The notes under the pieces were generated by a model. That model worked only from the letters and a program-made list of their open reading frames with translations. It was not told the DNA's origin and did no database searches. A program made the translations under genes and the position numbers. 64,000 nt of DNA from Megalobrama amblycephala (Eukaryota; Chordata; Actinopteri; Cypriniformes; Xenocyprididae), in contig NC_063044.1 in the NCBI RefSeq assembly GCF_018812025.1, positions 74,015,244 to 74,079,243 of the forward strand, in the 5' to 3' direction. Position 1 is the first letter of the stretch. Every line of letters begins with the position of its first letter. Positions 25,161 to 37,140 of this stretch are shown here, one piece after another.

Positions 25161-25515
25161 ACTTATAACACAAATAAAGTATACTTATAACAAATAAAGT
25201 GTACTTATAACACAAAATGTACTTATAACACAAATAAAGTATACTTATAACACAAATTAAGTACACTTTAATATCACTAATCAAGCATGTAATAAGTCCC
25301 TACACAGGCATATACTTAAAGTGTACTAAGTATACTTGAAGTTGTTCCAATTTAGCACACAAAAGTACACTAAATATACTTAAAGTTGTGTTTTTATACA
25401 ACTTAATTACAACTAAAATATACTTAGTTGTTCTAAAACAGCACACTTCAAGTTAACTAATCATACACACACACTTGATGTATACTGTTCATCAAGTCTG
25501 GCTGCTTTCACCAGG

Positions 25516-26196
25516 GTATATGAAAAATGGTCCAAAATGGTCAGTATTCATATTCATGCATTTTATTCATCATGTTAATCATTTATGGCTTATGATTTAG
25601 CAATTTTACTTATGATTTCATATATTCATGTACTTCTACTTCATATATTAATCCTCATCATATTTTCAAGTATCTACTCTTTATTGTACACCTTTATGGT
25701 TATTCTTCTTGTATCTTTAAGTATGCTTGCTATATTAAGTAGTTCTTCACTGTGTTCCACTGTGACGTGTCATGTTGACACATTTGTGGTTATTCGAGTA
25801 CTGCAGAAGCGAGAATGGTTCCCCCCCACCTCCTTTTTTTTCCAAAATGTGGGTATTGTTTTCAGAGAAACGATTCTCGCATTTTTTCTAGTCAAGTGAA
25901 ACTTCACTTTGCGTGTCAGAATGTTTGAACCCAGACCATATGGAAGTTCAAGTCCATTTACTAAACATTTTGAATATATATAAGCCTGTAGCCTATATTA
26001 CATTATAATATGTTCTTTCATATAAACAGTATTTACAATAAAATAACAGCACAATTTACTCAAACAACTCAGTATGCATTAGTATTATTATTATAATTAT
26101 TGTTTTTGTTGATCCATTTCATCTATTGCCAAATTTAATCTGTGAATTATATTATTGAAATAAACACATTTGGCATCGTCAGGCTTTTGTTTGTGC
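25516..26196. other. No gene recognised
   Basis: A 104-codon hydrophobic frame at 25585-25899 is rich in leucine, isoleucine and serine. It arises from AT-rich sequence and has no supporting context. No feature is assigned. Confidence 0.4.
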
Positions 26197-26200
26197 TTAA

Positions 26201-27049
26201 AGGTTTAGTCCACTTTTAAATAAACTTTTCCTGATAATTTACTCACCCCCATGTCATCCAAGATGTTCATGTCTTTCTTTCTTCAGTTGAAAAGAAATTA
26301 AAGTTTTTGATGAAAACATTCCAGGATTTTTCTCCTTATAGTGGACTTCAATGGGCACCAAACGGTTGAAGGTCATAATTAGTTTCACTGCAGCTTCAAA
26401 TTGTTCAACATGATCCCAGATGAGAAATAAGGGTCTTATCTAGTGAAACCATCGCTCATTTTCTGAAAAAAAAAAAAAAAAGATATTATATAAGTTTTAA
26501 CCATAAATGCTCATCTTGAACTAGCTCTCTTCTTCTTCTTCTCTATTTGAATTCCAGCAGTGCTAAGTGTATTACTGCCCTCCACAGGTTAAAGATTGAA
26601 CTAATTTTTATATGCAATATACTAGTTCAATAGTATATAACAATTAGTTCAAACTTTGACCCGTGGAGGGCAGTAATACACTTAGCAGTGTCGACACTGA
26701 TGGAATTCTAATAGAGGAGAAGAAGAAGAGAGCTAGTTCAAGATGAGCATTTCTGGTTAAAACTTTTAATTTTCAATTTTTGTTCAGAAAACGAGCGATG
26801 GTTTCACTAGATAAGACCCTTATTTCTCATCTGGGATGGTTTTGAACAATTTGAAGCTGCAGTGAAACTAATTATGACCTTCAACCGTTTGGTGCCCATT
26901 GAAGTCTACTATAAGGAGAAAAATCCTGGAATGTTTTCATCAAAAACTTTAATTTCTTTTCGGCTGAAGAAAGAAAGACATGGACATCTTGGATGACATG
27001 GGGGTGAGTAAATTATCAGGAAAAGTTTATTTAAAAGTGAACTAATCCT
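26201..27049. mobile_element. TTAA-target palindromic MITE, copy 1
   Basis: TTAA flanks both ends (26197-26200 and 27050-27053). The arms are nearly perfect inverted copies: TTTACTCACCCCCATGTCAT at the left, ATGACATGGGGGTGAGTAAA at the right. The inner zone (AGTGTATTACTGCCCTCCAC and its inverse) is also inverted. The TTAA target is typical of piggyBac and Kolobok elements. A related copy lies at 59612-60036. Confidence 0.85.
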
Positions 27050-28017
27050 TTAATGGATAAAACAACGCAGCGCACTCAAGTTTATGGGTGCTGTACATTT
27101 AACCTGCCACAAGATGGCGCTGTTTTTGACACTCTGATACTTTGAAATCATAAACCTTTCCCAAAACATTTAGAGAAAAGCTTCAAAAATTTAATAGGCT
27201 TCATTTCTCCATCCCTAATCAAATGTTTCAGTCGAATTAAGCTGTTTTAGAGAGCGTTTACTCGTTTTGAGCCTGTTTTTAAACATTAACTATCTGTAAC
27301 GTCATTTTTCATGTGTGGAAAAAATGACGAAACTAAACTAGCCAATCAGATTTCTTTTCACCCATATCTCCCATGCACGCACATACACACATTTGACTTT
27401 ACAACACACAAATGCACACCTTTATTTATTTTCATTCTCTCTTTCTCTCTTAATATGTCATGAGTGTACGCAGATAGATTTTAATAATCAATTTTAAAAT
27501 TATGTAAAAAATAAAAACGGCATTAATTAGCGCCCTCTCATGGTACGCACAGTGCGTATAGCCATACAGCTGATTTTTTCTTATTAGACCAAAACATACG
27601 TTTGAGTGGGATGTAAGTTTTCCTATGCTTATGGTATGAAACGGACTGGGTGTTTGATAGTTTAGCTTTTTCTTTGTTTTGTTTTTTGTTTTTTTTTGTT
27701 TTTTTGCTTCTCGCATCTCTTCTGCGTCTTCTGCTTCTTCTCTTTTTCTCTTATTTATTAGTCAAAATGAGTGATGAGAGCAGAAAATTGAAATATTTTC
27801 TTCCAGAAACAGCTGGATTTCAGCTCGTGTTTTTTGACACAAGGCTTATTAAAGCAGCGCTGCACAGACCGATCGGTGTATGACATCAAAGTACCGCGAG
27901 AGTGATTAGAGAACAGACTTCTCATAGCTTTTGAGTCGCTCTCGAAATTAATGTTAATGTCATACAGCGATCAGTCTGTGCAGAGTCCAACAATCGTAGC
28001 TTTTCTGGAAATGATAA
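27050..28017. other. No gene recognised
   Basis: The stretch holds T-rich tracts near 27660-27720 and a frame at 27650-27883 that begins in that tract. There is no recognisable domain or splice framework. Confidence 0.4.
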
Positions 28018-28882
28018 AGGGGAGCGCGGCGCACAAACTAACGTGGGGTTAGTTGTAACACACGTGATTTAAATACTTCCACACATGCTAGCATGAAGAA
28101 ACTTAGCATATTTACTAGTTGCCATATCGAGAATATATAGAGAAAAAAATGCGCTTTTGAAGATATCACTGAAGATTTATTTAACAATAGCAAAAGTGCA
28201 TTTCTTACTTAAGCTAATTTTTCATCTATAGCCTATTTTTTGTTTATTTAAAATTAGACAAATCTGATGTTTTTTTTTTTTTTTAAACTCCAATCTGTTA
28301 TAGCAGTTTATATTTCTATAATGCTTCACTGACTATCAGAAGACACTAACCAGGTTTAAAGTCCAGTTGCGCAGATCGGGCTCGTTGTAAAACTGCATTA
28401 CAATGTGCTCCGCTAGAACTATACTAAATACTTACTTTAAAATTACATTTTTGTGAAAAATGGTACTTTCGTCCCTGCTCTCCCCAACTATGATATTCTA
28501 TACAGTTGCGCTACAACTGGTATTATTAACTTTATTTTTGTTTTTGAATTTCTGTTGATAAACTATGGGGGGAAAAAAGTGAATAAAGACTGAGAAGAAG
28601 AACCTGAACATCCAGAAAATATTATTTTAAGAAATATTGAGCATTTGTACCGTCTCATCTATTTATCTCGCTTTCTGTGAGATCTGAGTGGAGGGAGAGG
28701 AGTGTTTCATTGACAAAATGAATATGTAAATTTTTTTTTACACACTGTATTAATGAAACAAAGCCACATATTTGTACCAGACATGTGTGAAATTAATGCG
28801 GAACAAAAGAAATTCCCTGTACAGTAGATTTACACAAACTAAGGAAGTCAAAAAGCGTTAGGTTGTGCTCCGCTCTCCCCTA
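28018..28882. mobile_element. TIR element GGGGAGCGCGGCGCACAA
   Basis: The left end AGGGGAGCGCGGCGCACAAA (from 28018) is matched by the right end, whose complement reads AGGGGAGAGCGGAGCACAAC. About 22 of 26 positions are inverted. Flanking octamers ATGATAAA and ATGCTCAA agree only partly, so a hAT origin is possible but unproven. The interior is non-coding. Confidence 0.55.
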
Positions 28883-28968
28883 TGCTCAATGACATATGCT
28901 CGAAATGAGACGCGAACAGACTTCACTGTGATTGGTGGAAGTAAATCGAAAGTTTATTCGAAAGCTAA

Positions 28969-28999
<31 letters not shown>

Positions 29000-29384
29000 C
29001 GGGTATAAAAGCCAGGGTATACCTTGCCTCATTTTGCTGTAGCCATATGAAGTTAATACACTTAAAATTCCAGTTATGGACAACAAAAACAAAGAAATTT
29101 CAAGTTTTTCAACTTCGAATCTCTTGTCATCAGTTTCTGGCATCGTAGTGATGTGAAATATGAGCGGGAGTTTACTCAGGGTGATTATTTTGACTTTATT
29201 TTGTATTTGAGCTGTACGTCTTGGACGCGGCGTCCGTCAAAAATAGGCGAGGCCCCTATCTTTAGCGAAGCGGCGCGTCGAGCCGCTTCTGGGACGCTTC
29301 TCAAACGCACCGCGGCGCGGCTGGTGTAAACACGAGCATTGACTAGAGTGGCCGCGTATCAGCTCCGGTAGCCGCGTCGCAGCC
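28883..29384. other. Spacer with (CA)n and GC-rich flank
   Basis: A (CA)n microsatellite lies at 28969-28993. From about 29220 the base composition becomes sharply GC- and CpG-rich up to the Harbinger transposase. This fits a transposon terminus, not a host promoter, because no host exon follows. Confidence 0.5.
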
Positions 29385-29565
29385 GTAAGGGCCGTTACAT
29401 AGTCAACGCGAGAAACGCGGGCGCGCGACGCGCTCCCTTTCATAGTCTAAACAGTGGACGCAAGCGTCACAGGCGATGCGTGTATGCAATACACCGCTCA
29501 CGCAACAGGGGGTAGTAGAGTCGGGTGATATTAATAGAGTCGGGTCACGTGATATTCAGATCAAA

Positions 29566-30959
29566 ATGGCAACTGAAGAGGAGTGTATTCTGTTGCTGAT
29601 TTTACATCGGCGGCAACAAAGGCAACGCAGAGATAGACGGTGGTATGTTCGCCCTTTAAATCAAAAAAGAGATCAGGATGGGGAGTTTGTGTCTCTGGTG
29701 CTTCCCATGCAAAGCCTGGATGAGGAGAGACATTTCCAGTATTTTAGGATGTCGGCGCCAAAATTTGATGAATTGCTTTCACAAGTCATCCGCTTTCTCC
29801 CGGACACTCACCAAAATCACCGCAACCCGATTGGAGCTTCGCAAAGGCTTGCAGTGACTTTGCGGTACCTCACAACAGGCATCAGCCTGCAGGCACTCTC
29901 TGCCAGCTACAAAATGGGCACCAGCACTGTTTCGGGCATTGTAGAGGAGATGTGTTGTGCCATCTGGGATGCCCTTCAGGGGGAGTACATGGCCTTTCCT
30001 TCGAGCAGTCAGTGGCAAGACATAGCGGAGGACTTTTGGAGACAGTGGCAGTTTCCCCTATGTGTCGGGGCGATTGACGGGAAGCATGTTCGCATCAGAG
30101 CACCACCACAATCAGGCAGCGACTTCTTCTACAATTACAAAGGTTTTTTTTCTATTATCCTTATGGCAGCTGCTGATGCGAACTATAGATTTGTTTACGT
30201 CGATGTTGGCGCATTCGGGCGTGAGAGTGATGGAGGTGTGTTGGGCCGCAGTGCGTTTGGATCCAGACTGGCACAGGGCAGTCTCAATCTACCTGCTCCT
30301 GCTGTCCTACCGGGCACCACAACGCCCAGTCCTTTTTTTTCCTGGGGGATGAGGCATTTCCCTTACAGGAGAACCTGATGCGACCCTATCCAGGTGAGAA
30401 TAAAAATAATTGATAGCAGACCTGCTCAATAAAATAGCCCAGAAGCAATGAAAAAGAATGCACTGGTCTTAGCTCGTTTATAGATTGTTATATATTTATT
30501 GTTAATAACATTATTTGTCTTCTCATTAAAGGCACGAACCTGCAGGATAGGAAGCGTATTTACAATTACCGACAGGCCAGGGCGAGACGCGTGGTGGAGA
30601 ATGCCTTCGGTATATTGGCTGCGCGCTTCCGAATTTTCAGCCGCCCGATTGACTGCAAACCTGAAAAAGCGGTGAAGCTCGTGAAGGCGTGCGTGGCTCT
30701 CCACAACTTTCTGGCATCCACTGAACGTGCCAGATATATGCCCGCCACCTTTGTGGATGTGACGTCTGACACCGGAGAGGTCCAGCCTGGAGAGTGGAGG
30801 CAGCACGTTGCGGGGGACCAGAACATGGTCGACGGACCACGGTGTTCGGTCGGCAGCAGCAGACCCTCCCGGAGAGCGGCACTTGTCAGGGAGCAGCTGG
30901 CTGACTTATTTTTATCAGATGCTGTTTCCCCACCAGTACAGTGTGCTACGACTGGGTAG
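29566..30959 (+). CDS. Harbinger DDE transposase, one frameshift
   Basis: Two exons: 29566-30393 and 30532-30959, with a GT-AG intron of 138 bp entered and left in phase 1. The start MATEEECILL is chosen because it opens the conserved part; an upstream in-frame ATG at 29476 lies in the terminal region. The DDE superfamily 4 core is clear: VGAIDGKHVRI holds the first Asp, YVDVGAFGRESDGGV the second, and RVVENAFGILAARFRIF in exon 2 the Glu region. The length would be about 418 residues, as expected for the family. The reading frame breaks at a run of eight T (30333-30340). The frame before it ends after PSPFFSW, whereas the correct continuation LGDEAFPLQENLMRPYP sits one base out. One extra T or two fewer would restore agreement, so this may be a sequencing error in a homopolymer or a real inactivating lesion. 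It acts in the nucleus with the MADF partner to cut and join element ends (family knowledge). Confidence 0.9.
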
Positions 30960-31206
30960 CACTGACCAATAAATTGATAAAAGGTCGCTTTGAAGCATGA
31001 GGTTTTTTTTAATTAGTTAATACTTTACACATTTTAACTAATATGGCATTGTGAAAACCAAATGGTGACAGTGTAATTCATTTTCATATGAAGGCTACTG
31101 AACTTTAACATGTTTTACACAGAACATGACCTAACAAATGTCAATAACAAATAACGTCAGTAACAGCATGTAGCCTACGATATTGGGAGACAAATTAAGT
31201 CGAATT

Positions 31207-32327
31207 TTAAAAGGGCTCATACTGCCGCATGAGCTGTTTAATGTCACGCATCAAAATTGCACTTTGTTCCTGTGGGAGATTTTGTAGAAAATGGCACAGG
31301 TAATTACAAAAAGTGGTGTGTATGTCCCTCTTTTCGCTTTCCCTCTCCCTCTCTCTCTCCCTCTCTCTATCCCTCTCTCTCTCCTGCCGTATTTCCTGCA
31401 GCCTATCGAGGAGCGTACGCTCACATGGATCCATAATCGGCCTGTGGCTTTTGCGCTTCCTTTTACCACCACGGGAGGCTGGTGATGTCGGGGTGGTAGG
31501 GGGATGAGATGGTGTAGAAACGGTCGAAGCCACTAGTGTTGGGGTGGTGGGAGGGTCAGATAGAAGTGGGGAAAACTGGGATATGGATGAGTCGGGATTG
31601 GGGGTAGATGGAAGTGCCTGATCTCCCTGTGCAATAATGCTTTCCTCCTCCTCATCGTCGCCCTCATCATCTCCCTCACCGTCTCCCTCACCGTCTCCCT
31701 CACCGTCTCCCTCACCTGCCTACACAGAAAGAAAATGTAGGCCTACTCCTGTTTCAAACGTCCTGACCAAATCAGTAGCCTACCATTCTCAGTAAATGAC
31801 AGTTATAAAGGAATCAAAATAATAAAATATAACATAACTTAAATTTAAATGTACAAATTGAATGGATTTGAATGTACACACACATCTCCCTCCCTCTCTC
31901 CCCCTTCCTCTCTCTCTCTCCCCTGCCGTAGGCTATTTCAGCTTCTCGAGAAGGGCACACAGCATTGACTTCTAGATAGGCTACACACACAACGTTGTTT
32001 ACATACCGAAAAATTTGATTCTGTAGTCCTATGCTTTATGAATTCACTCAGCCAGCTAAGTTGAGTCAATATTTTTGGGTAGCCGAAACTTAGCTGCCCC
32101 GCACCACTTCTGCACGCCACCTTCCACTTTTTGTGCGCCCTGGTGAATTTGTCACGGGCACTTTTCCAGTCCGTTTTTACTTTATCTATGGGTTTTCCCA
32201 TCGCGGTTGCAACCTCTCTCCATGCATTTTCCAACGCTATTTTATTTGAGTGTAATTGCGATGAACTATCGTATAAATGTGGATGAATACGTATAAGTTC
32301 GCATAATTTTTCCTCTTCGCCCGCCAT
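31207..32327 (-). CDS. Harbinger MADF/Myb-like DNA-binding protein
   Basis: Exon 1 (32327-32007, 107 codons) starts MAGEEEKLCELIRIHPHLYD and carries a MADF-like (trihelix) domain with the usual spaced tryptophans: NAWREVATAMG, KTDWKSARDKF, KKWKVACRSG. Exon 2 (31719-31207, 171 codons) follows a GT-AG intron in phase 0. It encodes an acidic EGDG repeat, a serine/threonine/proline linker, a basic KRKRKS nuclear-signal-like stretch and an R/E repeat (from a CTCTCC tract), and ends LMRQYEPF. The total is about 277 residues with no lesion. In Harbinger elements this protein binds subterminal DNA and brings the transposase to the nucleus (family knowledge). An in-frame ATG 10 codons upstream (32357) is an alternative start. 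Confidence 0.88.
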
Positions 32328-32450
32328 TGTATTTAAACCTTCTTCTTCTGTAAACACTATATACTTGAATTAATGTACAATACTTGCAATGTCGCCCCCA
32401 CCGACAACGCATAGTATTGCGTGCATGGTCTCGCGAATCCAGCCGCTTCT

Positions 32451-34079
32451 CTTCTGAAATGCCTCTAGTGTGTTAACACTGTACAGAGGTGGTTCTAGTA
32501 AAGGGTATACCTATATATTTTTTTCAAGTTTTTCCCCAGAGCAGTGGCAGATTTATATCCTTGTATATATTGATATAATTGAAATAATATTTTCTGTCGC
32601 TGATGTAGGAAATGAGCCAGGAAAGAGCTGAACCAGTGATACTGAAAGATGAGTGTTTCATGGCAGACTGTGTCAAATGCAGATCGAGAAGAATCAAGAT
32701 GTTTAATAACCCTGAATCCATGGACAGAAGAATATGGAAATGAAATATTAATTGGATGGTTTAAAATGATGCTTTCTTCAGTCAATAATAGTATGTAGGC
32801 TACACTTCAGTAAACAATGTAAACACTCATCCACACTGACAGATAAAGTACATCAAATCTCTGACGAGTGAGATCCAATGAGATTTATTCTAGGGTGTCA
32901 CATGTTTGGGCGTTTGCTATATTTGATGTGCTCAATGAGTGTGACTAATGTTAATTCTGTTAACTGAATTTTAAACTGATCATATCTCTTTAAGACTTGG
33001 ATTAAACCACCTTTATGACATTTTAGGATCCTCGGGGTTTTTGTTGCAATGAAGGACAGAAAATGCTCATGTTGCATTAAAAATATCTTCATTTGTGTTT
33101 TGAAGATATACAAAAATCTTAAGGTTTTGGAATAGCGAATAATTGATGACAAAATGTACATTTTTGGGAAAACTTTCACTTTCAGTTTTCAGTTCATCAA
33201 AATATAAAAATATTTGGACACTTAACATTTGCTCAGTTTATACATCAATATAGCTTGTGTGAACTGAAGAGGTTTGATCGGGTTTCCCTGAATGCATGAG
33301 AAATTCTCTATCAGTGTTGTTTTGATCAAATTCATACAGAAGTTCACTTAAATGTATTTAACAATTTTTGACAAAAATTTCAGACAGACCGATGAACATA
33401 AAATGAACATCTTGATCTTCGTAGACATGGATCAGATTGTGTATCTGTGTTTCATTCATTCAGGAGGAGTTTAATGTGTAACTATAGCAATTTGTAATAT
33501 AATGATGTATCATTACACCCTTATTTCTTAATGTTTAGGTAGTGCAAAGACTGCACAAGTGTCTTGCAATCCTCAGAGGCGTCTCTATCGCTTTGTTACT
33601 GGAGTATTACTGTGTTTTTGTGTCTTTTGTATTTACTCAAAAGTAATGATGATGTAGAAGTGGTGATGATGTAGAAGTGGGCGTGGATCTTCTGCAGAGG
33701 CGGTCTTTCATCGCACTATGATTTCATACTGAGACAAAATATGAAATAGTAAAAATAGTAGTTTTTGGCAGCTTAATCTCAATAAAAGCTGTTTTTGGAC
33801 TAATGAGAAATATTCAAGTTTGACCATCTGGCTTTATTCACAGTACCACAGGTTTCATGGAAACAAACACTTATGATACAATACAAATAACTTTAATTCT
33901 CTCATAATAAGGATGGATATTTAAATAAATGTTTGAACTAATCCAATTTTATTCTTTTCTTTCATTTGTAATTTAGTGTTTTTTAATAATAATAAACATA
34001 TCTATAAGTCCCCAGTGATCACATCTGAATTCTGTGAATCATCTCTTGAGCTCTACAGCACAAAACGGCCAAAACAGTG
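32451..34079. other. No gene recognised, 1.6 kb
   Basis: Frames at 32495-32785 and 32898-33179 (minus) are AT-driven and lack motifs. A short direct duplication GTGATGATGTAGAAGTGG occurs near 33646-33680. Nothing else is supported. Confidence 0.4.
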
Positions 34080-34705
34080 GATGCTATTGATGCAGCAGAG
34101 TGCAATGAACCATCGGAGCCCTGGTTTTAAGGCACAGTAGAAGCGGCTCAGGATGTGTGGGATGTGGAGCTGTTCATGAGACACCAAAATGTAAACTTCA
34201 AAATCGACACAGGTGCAAATTTTACAGTCACCCCAGAGTCAACATTCAGAGAGATCACAAAAGGGATAATCACTCTGAAAAATGCAGATAAGCCACTGCT
34301 GGGGCCAGGAGGGACGCCTCTGTCTGTAATGGGGATGTCCCATGAGTTGCTTAGCAAATGTGAGCTTACTGTGCAAGAGAATGTGTATGTGGTTAAAGAT
34401 CTGCACACAGCACTTCTAGATCGGCCAGCAATTTTAAAGCTCAATTTGGTAGCCCGGCTTGACAGTGTGGATGCAGACATGCTCAAAAATATTTACCCCA
34501 AGGTGTGTCAAGGCTTAGGTATGGTACCTCAGCCCTACACAATCAAGCTTAAACCGAATGTGACTCCATTCTTCCTAGCAACCCCTAGGAGAGCTCCACT
34601 TCCTTTGCTGAGTAAAGTTAAAGAGGAATTAGATTGCATGGGGCAGCTGGGAGTCATAACAAAGGTTGAGGAGCCGACCGACTGGTGTTCAGACATGGTA
34701 CCTGT

Positions 34706-35638
34706 TAGGGCTGTCAAAATGGCTGAAAAGTTAAATTCGAAATTCTTTCTGAAATATTTGCAAAATTCGAATTATATTCGAATTCTAAAGGCAATACTTA
34801 ATGTTAGAGGAAAAAAAGTGCTTTATTGTCTGCTATGCCCACAAGAGAGCGCAAGCGAGCGCAATAAGCAAAATACACCAAATCAAGCATCGCATCACGA
34901 ATATTTGAAATGAAATGACATTCACTTTTTTTTTCAAACAACTGTTTGCGTAATGTTTGTACTACATGAACACAAAATAGCGACTTGCCATTCAGAAACA
35001 ATCCGCTCACTACACATACTGCTCGTCAAAACACCAGAAGGTGTTTTTTTTTTTTTTTTTGACAATGTTTCCAGCTGATGAAAACGCGCTCAGCTCTGGG
35101 GGGGTGTTTCCCGAAAGCATCGTTAGTCAACTATGGCCGTAAGTCCCACTGAACTCTTGGTAACTTGCGACCATAGTCCGCTTTGGGAAACGCACCCCTG
35201 ACCGATGTGGCAGGTATGGTCAAATATGTCTTTGCCAGCTGCGCAATATGTGGAAACAAACATACCGCACAGTTTTTGCCAACAACTGAGAGGGTTTTCG
35301 TCAGCGGGTAGCGTAGCTTCTCTTTCCATCTGCTCCAAAGGCCTGATGCCTTCTTCAGCACTGCTTAGGGTCTGGCTGCATATGCCGTCGAACTGGTTGG
35401 CCATAGCAGACAGCGCAGTCTTTTTTTCTTCACTTTTTCACTCCTCCATTATATTTATCACATTAATGCACCGCGCTATACTGGATAACATAAACAAGCC
35501 GCGTCAGTTACGTCATCATGGCTTGCGCTCCTCTTGACACTGCAAAAATTCGAATGCACGGGTTTTACATTCGAATGTGCCTTTTTTCTTTAAATTCGAC
35601 GAATATTCGAAATTCGAATTTTTTTTTTGACAGCCCTA
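34706..35638. mobile_element. hAT MITE inserted in reverse transcriptase
   Basis: The ends TAGGGCTGTCAAAAT and the inverted TTTTTTGACAGCCCTA are flanked by the perfect 8-bp duplication GTACCTGT (34698-34705 and 35639-35646). Subterminal AATTCGAATT-type motifs are repeated at both ends. The 933-bp interior has only short frames. Removing it restores continuity of the retroelement reading frame at the target. Confidence 0.9.
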
Positions 35639-37140
35639 GTACCTGTACCCAAGAAGAATGGGACAGTGCGTATCTGCATTGACCTCACCAAATTAAATGA
35701 GGCTGTATGTAGGGAAAAGTACATTTTGCCTTCTGTAGAGCAGACGCTCGGACTGCTGGGCAACCCAAGGTCTTCAGTAAATTGGACGCAAACATGGGGT
35801 TTTGGCAGATTCCACTGTCGGACCAATCAGCCAAATACACAGCATTCATAACCCCCGTTTGTAAGATTTGTTTTCAATAGGCTGCCGTTTGGCATTGCGT
35901 CAGCACCAGAACATTTTCTAGAAGGTCCTAGAAGGACTGTCTGGGGTAGTGTGCCACATGGACGATGTGCTCATCTGGGGTGAGTCTCAGCCTCCGCATG
36001 ATGAAAGACTGCACACAGTGTTGGCTAGGACTGAAAAAAATGGTATCACACTGAGCATGAATAGAAGTGTGAGTTTGGCAGACGGGAGGTCAAGTTTCTG
36101 GATCATATAGTTTCAGAAAGCGGAGTGAGACCGGATCCAGATAAGACAAGAGCAGTGCTGGAGATGAAAGAGCCTTCCAACATCAGTGAAACCAATCAGG
36201 TAAACCAATTAGGTAAATTCATACCATGCCTTGCAGAAAAGGACAGGCCATTGAGGGACCGTCTGTCAAAAAGAAACCACTGGTGTTGGGGAAGAGCACC
36301 TTTTGTGCACTTAGACATGAGCTTTCATCCCCACCTGTACTAGCTTTGTATAACCCAAACAAAGAACTGAAACTATCCACTGATGCATCATCATACGGCT
36401 TTGGTGCGGTTCTTATGCAGAAAGAGGAGGAGCAGTGGAAGCCGGTGGCATATGCGTCACGTTCACTTACCCCCACAGAGCAACAGTATGCCCAGGTGAG
36501 AAAGGAGGCTTCGGGTCTGACCTGGGGTTGTGAAAGGTTCAAAGACTTCCTCATAGGACATCATTTCCATCTGGAGACAGACCACAAACATCTGGTGAGC
36601 CTGCTGGGTATTCAAGAGCTAGCAGAGCTTCCTCCGAGAATCCAGAGTTTCCGCATGAGATTGATGAGGTATAATTACACCATCACATATACATCAGGAA
36701 AAATGCTGTTTACAGCTGACACATTGTCTTGTTCACCGGTAACAAACAGCCGAGGTGAATTCAATTCTGATACTGACTTGATGGAAGACACTCATATCTA
36801 TGTAGAGACTGTCATAGGGTGCATGCCTTCCAGCACTATCTATTTGGACTCAAAGAACAGCTGAAAATGGACTCCACGTGTTCCGAGGTGATGAAGCGAT
36901 GCCAGGAAGGATGGCCAGACCTCAGCCACATAACAGGAGAAGTAAGGAAATTCTGGCCTGAAAGAGCAGTTCTCACAATCCATGATGGTCTTCTATTAAA
37001 GGGCTCCCGGCTGGTGATACCCACAGCTATGCAGAGCACAGTCCTGGCGAAGCTGCACGAAGGGCACCAGGGACTTGCCAGATGTAGACTCTAAATTGAC
37101 AGATTAATGAGCTCATTCAAAATTGCACAACGTGTATTAA

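Larger units (their letters stand above)
21965..25515. mobile_element. CCCTGGT-ended element with internal minisatellite
   Basis: The left end CCCTGGTAAAAATAAGTATAC and right end ...CTTTCACCAGGG are inverted. Both subterminal zones are rich in AGTATACTT-type palindromes. A shorter relative at 56465-56963 (CCCTAGTAAAAA to TTTTCTCTAGGG) shows the same design. The interior has expanded into a minisatellite (22535-23754 and 25161-25262), which is split by a hAT element. It is non-coding. Confidence 0.65.
29385..32450. mobile_element. Two-gene PIF/Harbinger transposon
   Basis: The span contains the transposase (29566-30959, +) and the MADF-like accessory protein (31207-32327, -) in convergent orientation, the standard Harbinger layout. 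The left boundary is suggested by TAA followed by GGGCCGTTACATAG near 29388, a Harbinger-like start with a TWA-type target. No matching right terminus could be found. A block near 32385-32440 (CGCCCCCACCGACAACGCAT...) is weakly inverted against 29473-29515. The boundaries are approximate. Confidence 0.75.

Noticed and set aside
25585..25899. Hydrophobic 104-codon frame as a membrane protein
   Set aside because: AT-rich composition alone gives L/I/S-rich translation. No start context, splice sites or homology signal.
29237..29443. GC- and CpG-rich block as a host CpG-island promoter
   Set aside because: It adjoins the Harbinger element and no host exon follows. A transposon terminus explains it.
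31291..31507. Plus-strand frames full of Leu/Ser/Pro
   Set aside because: Antisense shadows of the CTCTCC tract in the MADF gene.
35123..35537. Frames of 76-110 codons on both strands
   Set aside because: They lie inside the hAT MITE inserted in the retroelement and share no transposase motif.
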